From assembly GCA_003254905.1 (NCBI GenBank), contig QANU01028836.1, positions 686,029 through 750,028 of the forward strand: a DNA stretch of 64,000 nt. The letters run 5' to 3'. The position numbers and the translations under genes were made by a program. Below are positions 61,600 through 64,000 of this stretch, in pieces. The notes under the pieces were generated by a model, which saw nothing but the letters and a program-made list of their open reading frames with translations, made no database searches and was not told where the DNA came from. This stretch comes from Nissolia schottii. Lineage: Eukaryota > Streptophyta > Magnoliopsida > Fabales > Fabaceae. Each line of letters begins with the position of its first letter. The first letter of the stretch is position 1.

Positions 61600-62262
61600 A
61601 CTAATGTGTTACAACGTCGACGCATCAGGACCTCCATTCACCTAGAAGGGACAACGATTGAGGAGCACTGAACTGGAAGCTCCGAGTGGCGTAACGTTAG
61701 CACCTAGATTGGCCAACAAAAGAAAACTTATAATTGAAGGAAACTTACTACTCTAGGGTGCCACTATAGCAAGCTGGCATCACTACAGTGAACCGGCATT
61801 GCCACAGTAGTTGTGGACCGCCATAGCGCTACCACTACCAAAATAGTGGTGTCGGGGCCTACTACCCTAAGACACTCTAAAATATTAAATACTTACCCTA
61901 GGGGAGGACGTTGCGTCCTTACCAAAAAGAACTTGAGTCGAAAAGTCTCAACACTAGGTGGAACCTTAGAAGCCCTGAAGGAATTAAAGACTATAGCTCT
62001 TCCTGGAGGTCTCTATTTATAGGAGGAGGAGATCTTCCTCCCCAAGAAAGCTGAGGTAGCTAGGGTTTTTGAAATTCTCGTGTTGCTGCAGCGCGTTCCT
62101 GGCTCCATGTCACTGCAACTCCCTTCCGAGACACAGGTCATCACATGTGCAACCCAACCCAAGGTCATCACATGCTTGATCTTTGCTAGGGCTTAGCTTT
62201 AAGTTAGACCTCGAGAAGTTGGACCTTAGGGATGATTGGCTCAAATATTTATCCCCGTAACA
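61600..62262 (-). mobile_element. Minus-oriented LTR sequence (5' part), older copy
   Basis: The reverse complement resembles the solo LTR at about 57980-58400. It has a TATA box (TATAAATAGAG at 62013-62021), then a GTAGTAGGCCC-like block matching GTAGTAGCCC and a GTGGTGATGC/GTAGTGATGCCAG block. It then shows GGTGCTAACG...GGAGCTTCCAG...CAGTGCTCCTC against the plus copy's GGTGCCAATG...GGAGCTCTAAG...CAGTGTTCCTC. The outer end may be TGTTACGGGG at 62262. No duplication with the 57005 end was found. Confidence 0.55.
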
Positions 62263-62647
62263 ATTATCACTGTTATTTTTTCTAATGTAATTAATACTAT
62301 GTTCTCTTTTTCCATATAATTATTAATAAACACAATTAAATTAAGTGTGTTTGGTGTTTAGAATTGAGCATGAAATTGGAGCTTATAATTGAAATTGAAC
62401 CTTTCAATTCTAATTTTTGTGTTTGGTGTAACAAATGGAATTGGAATCATAATTCCATAAACCAATTCAATGGAATTGAAAAACAACTAAGATGAGCTCC
62501 TTTCAATTCTTAGCTCATACTCTAAGAATTATCAATTCCAAACTCATTAAATTTCTCTTTCCTCATTAAATTTTACGTGATTATTTCTCTTTCTCATTTA
62601 TTTGTAAATCAAATTTATTGAAATTTAATATATTTATAGAATGTTAT

Positions 62648-62670
62648 AATATATATATATATATATATAT
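62648..62670. repeat. (AT)n microsatellite
   Basis: About eleven AT units. Confidence 0.9.
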
Positions 62671-62739
62671 TTTATAAATAAATAATGTTTAAAAAATTAT
62701 TTAGTACAAAAATAGTTATATTATAAATGAATCATTTTA

Positions 62740-62772
<33 letters not shown>
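62740..62772. repeat. (AAT)n microsatellite
   Basis: About eleven uninterrupted AAT units inside the Tourist-like element. Confidence 0.93.
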
Positions 62773-62773
<1 letters not shown>

Positions 62774-64000
62774 TTATAGTACAAAATAACCATTTTATAA
62801 ATAAATAATTATTTAAAAAATAATAAAATCATTATTATAGTACAAAAATAATTATTGGATTAATGCATTCATCAATTTAATATTTTGAATCACAAATTCA
62901 AATTAAAAGTAATTTAAATTAAGTTTAGAATTACAATTCATAATCAAATTCTTTAGTGGGCTCAAACATAGAATTTAAGATTCTACATTAGAATTAGAAT
63001 TAAATTTAGAAGTCTACATTACAATTCCAATTCTAACATCCAAACAGACCATAAAAGTTTCTTTGAAAATCAAAAAAATATCATTATCTTGATATTCGAA
63101 GTTGATGGACGTTTCAAAATCTTAAAATACTAAAAACTTATAGTGAAACTAACAAATTGTGATACAAATACTTTTATAAATATAATAGATAAGTATAAAA
63201 TCGTAAAATAATTATTTTTATAAATTTTCATGTAGATACCTAAGACTACTAATTATGCATATTTAAACTTAAACATTTAAAATATTATAATAAACATGAG
63301 GAGTGAGAACTTAGAATACCTAAAACAACGTGTAATGTAGCATTACCTAAAAATTGCATGTAATTAGACATCTTAATTTTATTTTATTTTGGTCATACAT
63401 CTTAAATTCTTAAACACGTGTGCCATCACACCAATTAGTACTACATGAGGGACCCGATTACCATCACACCAATACCAAAGAAAAAAGGAGAAAAAAAAAA
63501 AGCTGAGGGTACAAAATGAAGAGAAGCCCTCGATGGTGTGGGCCTCGTATGGTACTGGTATACTTTGACTTAACTAACGGATCACATACATATTTGTCCC
63601 ACAAGCCCAAAACAAAAGGTATGGCCTCACACTTAGCTCCCTTTTCAACTCAACCTCAAAAAAGAAAGAGAGAGAGAGGGAAACCTAAAAACATCCTAGA
63701 CTTAAGTTGGTTATGGGACTCGTCAGGATTTGGATTATCTAACCCTAAAGAGAAGAGTGAGGATATTAAACTCTTGTAACTTCGATTAATAAAGTTAGAA
63801 CCCTTCTAATATCCATTTTTTTTAATTAAGTGTATATTGCATAGTTTTTTTTTTACTTTAGAGGACTCCAATTTACTTCATCATCATGTGTTTTGAGAAT
63901 TCTCTACTTTATTGAATTAATAAAGTGAGATCCATTTGTTTGAGTTGTATTAAGATGACAAACAAAATTGACAACTCTTGTACAACCTCAGTTACATAGG

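Larger units (their letters stand above)
62345..63053. mobile_element. Probable Tourist/Harbinger-like element
   Basis: The left end is AGTGTGTTTGGTGTTTAGAA. The right end, reverse-complemented, is GGTCTGTTTGGATGTTAGAA. This is the (G)GTCTGTTTGG-type terminus of Tourist-like MITEs, followed on both sides by AATTG-rich sequence. A TWA target duplication is not clean (TTA against ATA). Non-coding. Confidence 0.5.
62263..64000. other. AT-rich intergenic stretch
   Basis: It holds the MITE-like element at 62345-63053 and two microsatellites. An 87-codon frame at 63516-63779 is Lys/Arg/Ser-rich and not recognised. Confidence 0.4.

Noticed and set aside
63516..63779. 87-codon Lys/Arg/Ser-rich frame
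   Set aside because: No family resemblance. Low-complexity AGAGAG tracts explain part of it, so it is not listed as a gene.

Overview
This is a 64-kb piece of a plant nuclear genome. It is AT-rich, with widely spaced intron-containing genes and abundant transposon debris. The four recognisable protein families are all plant types, and the splice structure and repeats fit a eudicot, perhaps a legume. The legume guess is an inference from general resemblance only. An 84-bp run of N at 7371-7454 shows that this is a draft assembly.

Four genes look intact. (1) 17059-18729 (+) is a single-exon F-box/LRR protein of the SKIP2/VFB type. (2) 28246-22044 (-) is an eight-exon MPDU1 homologue (ER PQ-loop protein); its first intron appears to use a GC donor, and its introns carry two hAT insertions with exact target-site duplications. 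(3) 35082-37760 (+) is a seven-exon protein with a bHLH-MYC_N domain but no bHLH, preceded by a 3 x ~215-bp tandem repeat. (4) 46020-41659 (-) is a five-exon RD21-type papain-like cysteine protease with a C-terminal granulin domain. The genes belong to separate pathways (protein turnover, ER glycosylation, transcriptional regulation, vacuolar/ER-body proteolysis). They do not form a cluster.

Layout: 1-7370 is repeat debris, including a foldback element, a decayed MuDR-like/plant-mobile-domain (PMD) locus, a hAT MITE and an inverted-repeat MITE. 7778-12505 is a complete Mutator-like element (long inverted repeats, 9-bp duplication) carrying a decayed PMD gene, with a hAT element nested inside it. 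12.5-17 kb is intergenic with a very clear SINE at 14372-14480. 17-18.7 kb is the F-box gene, 22-28.2 kb MPDU1, and 28.3-34.3 kb repeats. 34.3-37.8 kb holds the tandem repeat and the bHLH-MYC_N gene, 38-39.3 kb a foldback element and a LINE relic, and 41.6-46.1 kb the protease. 46-57 kb is intergenic with MITE- and SINE-like repeats. 57-62.3 kb is a nest of LTR sequence containing a solo LTR with a 5-bp duplication, and 62.3-64 kb is AT-rich with one MITE-like element.

I found no coherent new multi-gene system. The most informative signals are the exactly delimited nested transposons, the non-canonical intron, the tandem repeat in a likely promoter and the palindrome cluster in the solo LTR. 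Boundaries and alignments were made by eye.
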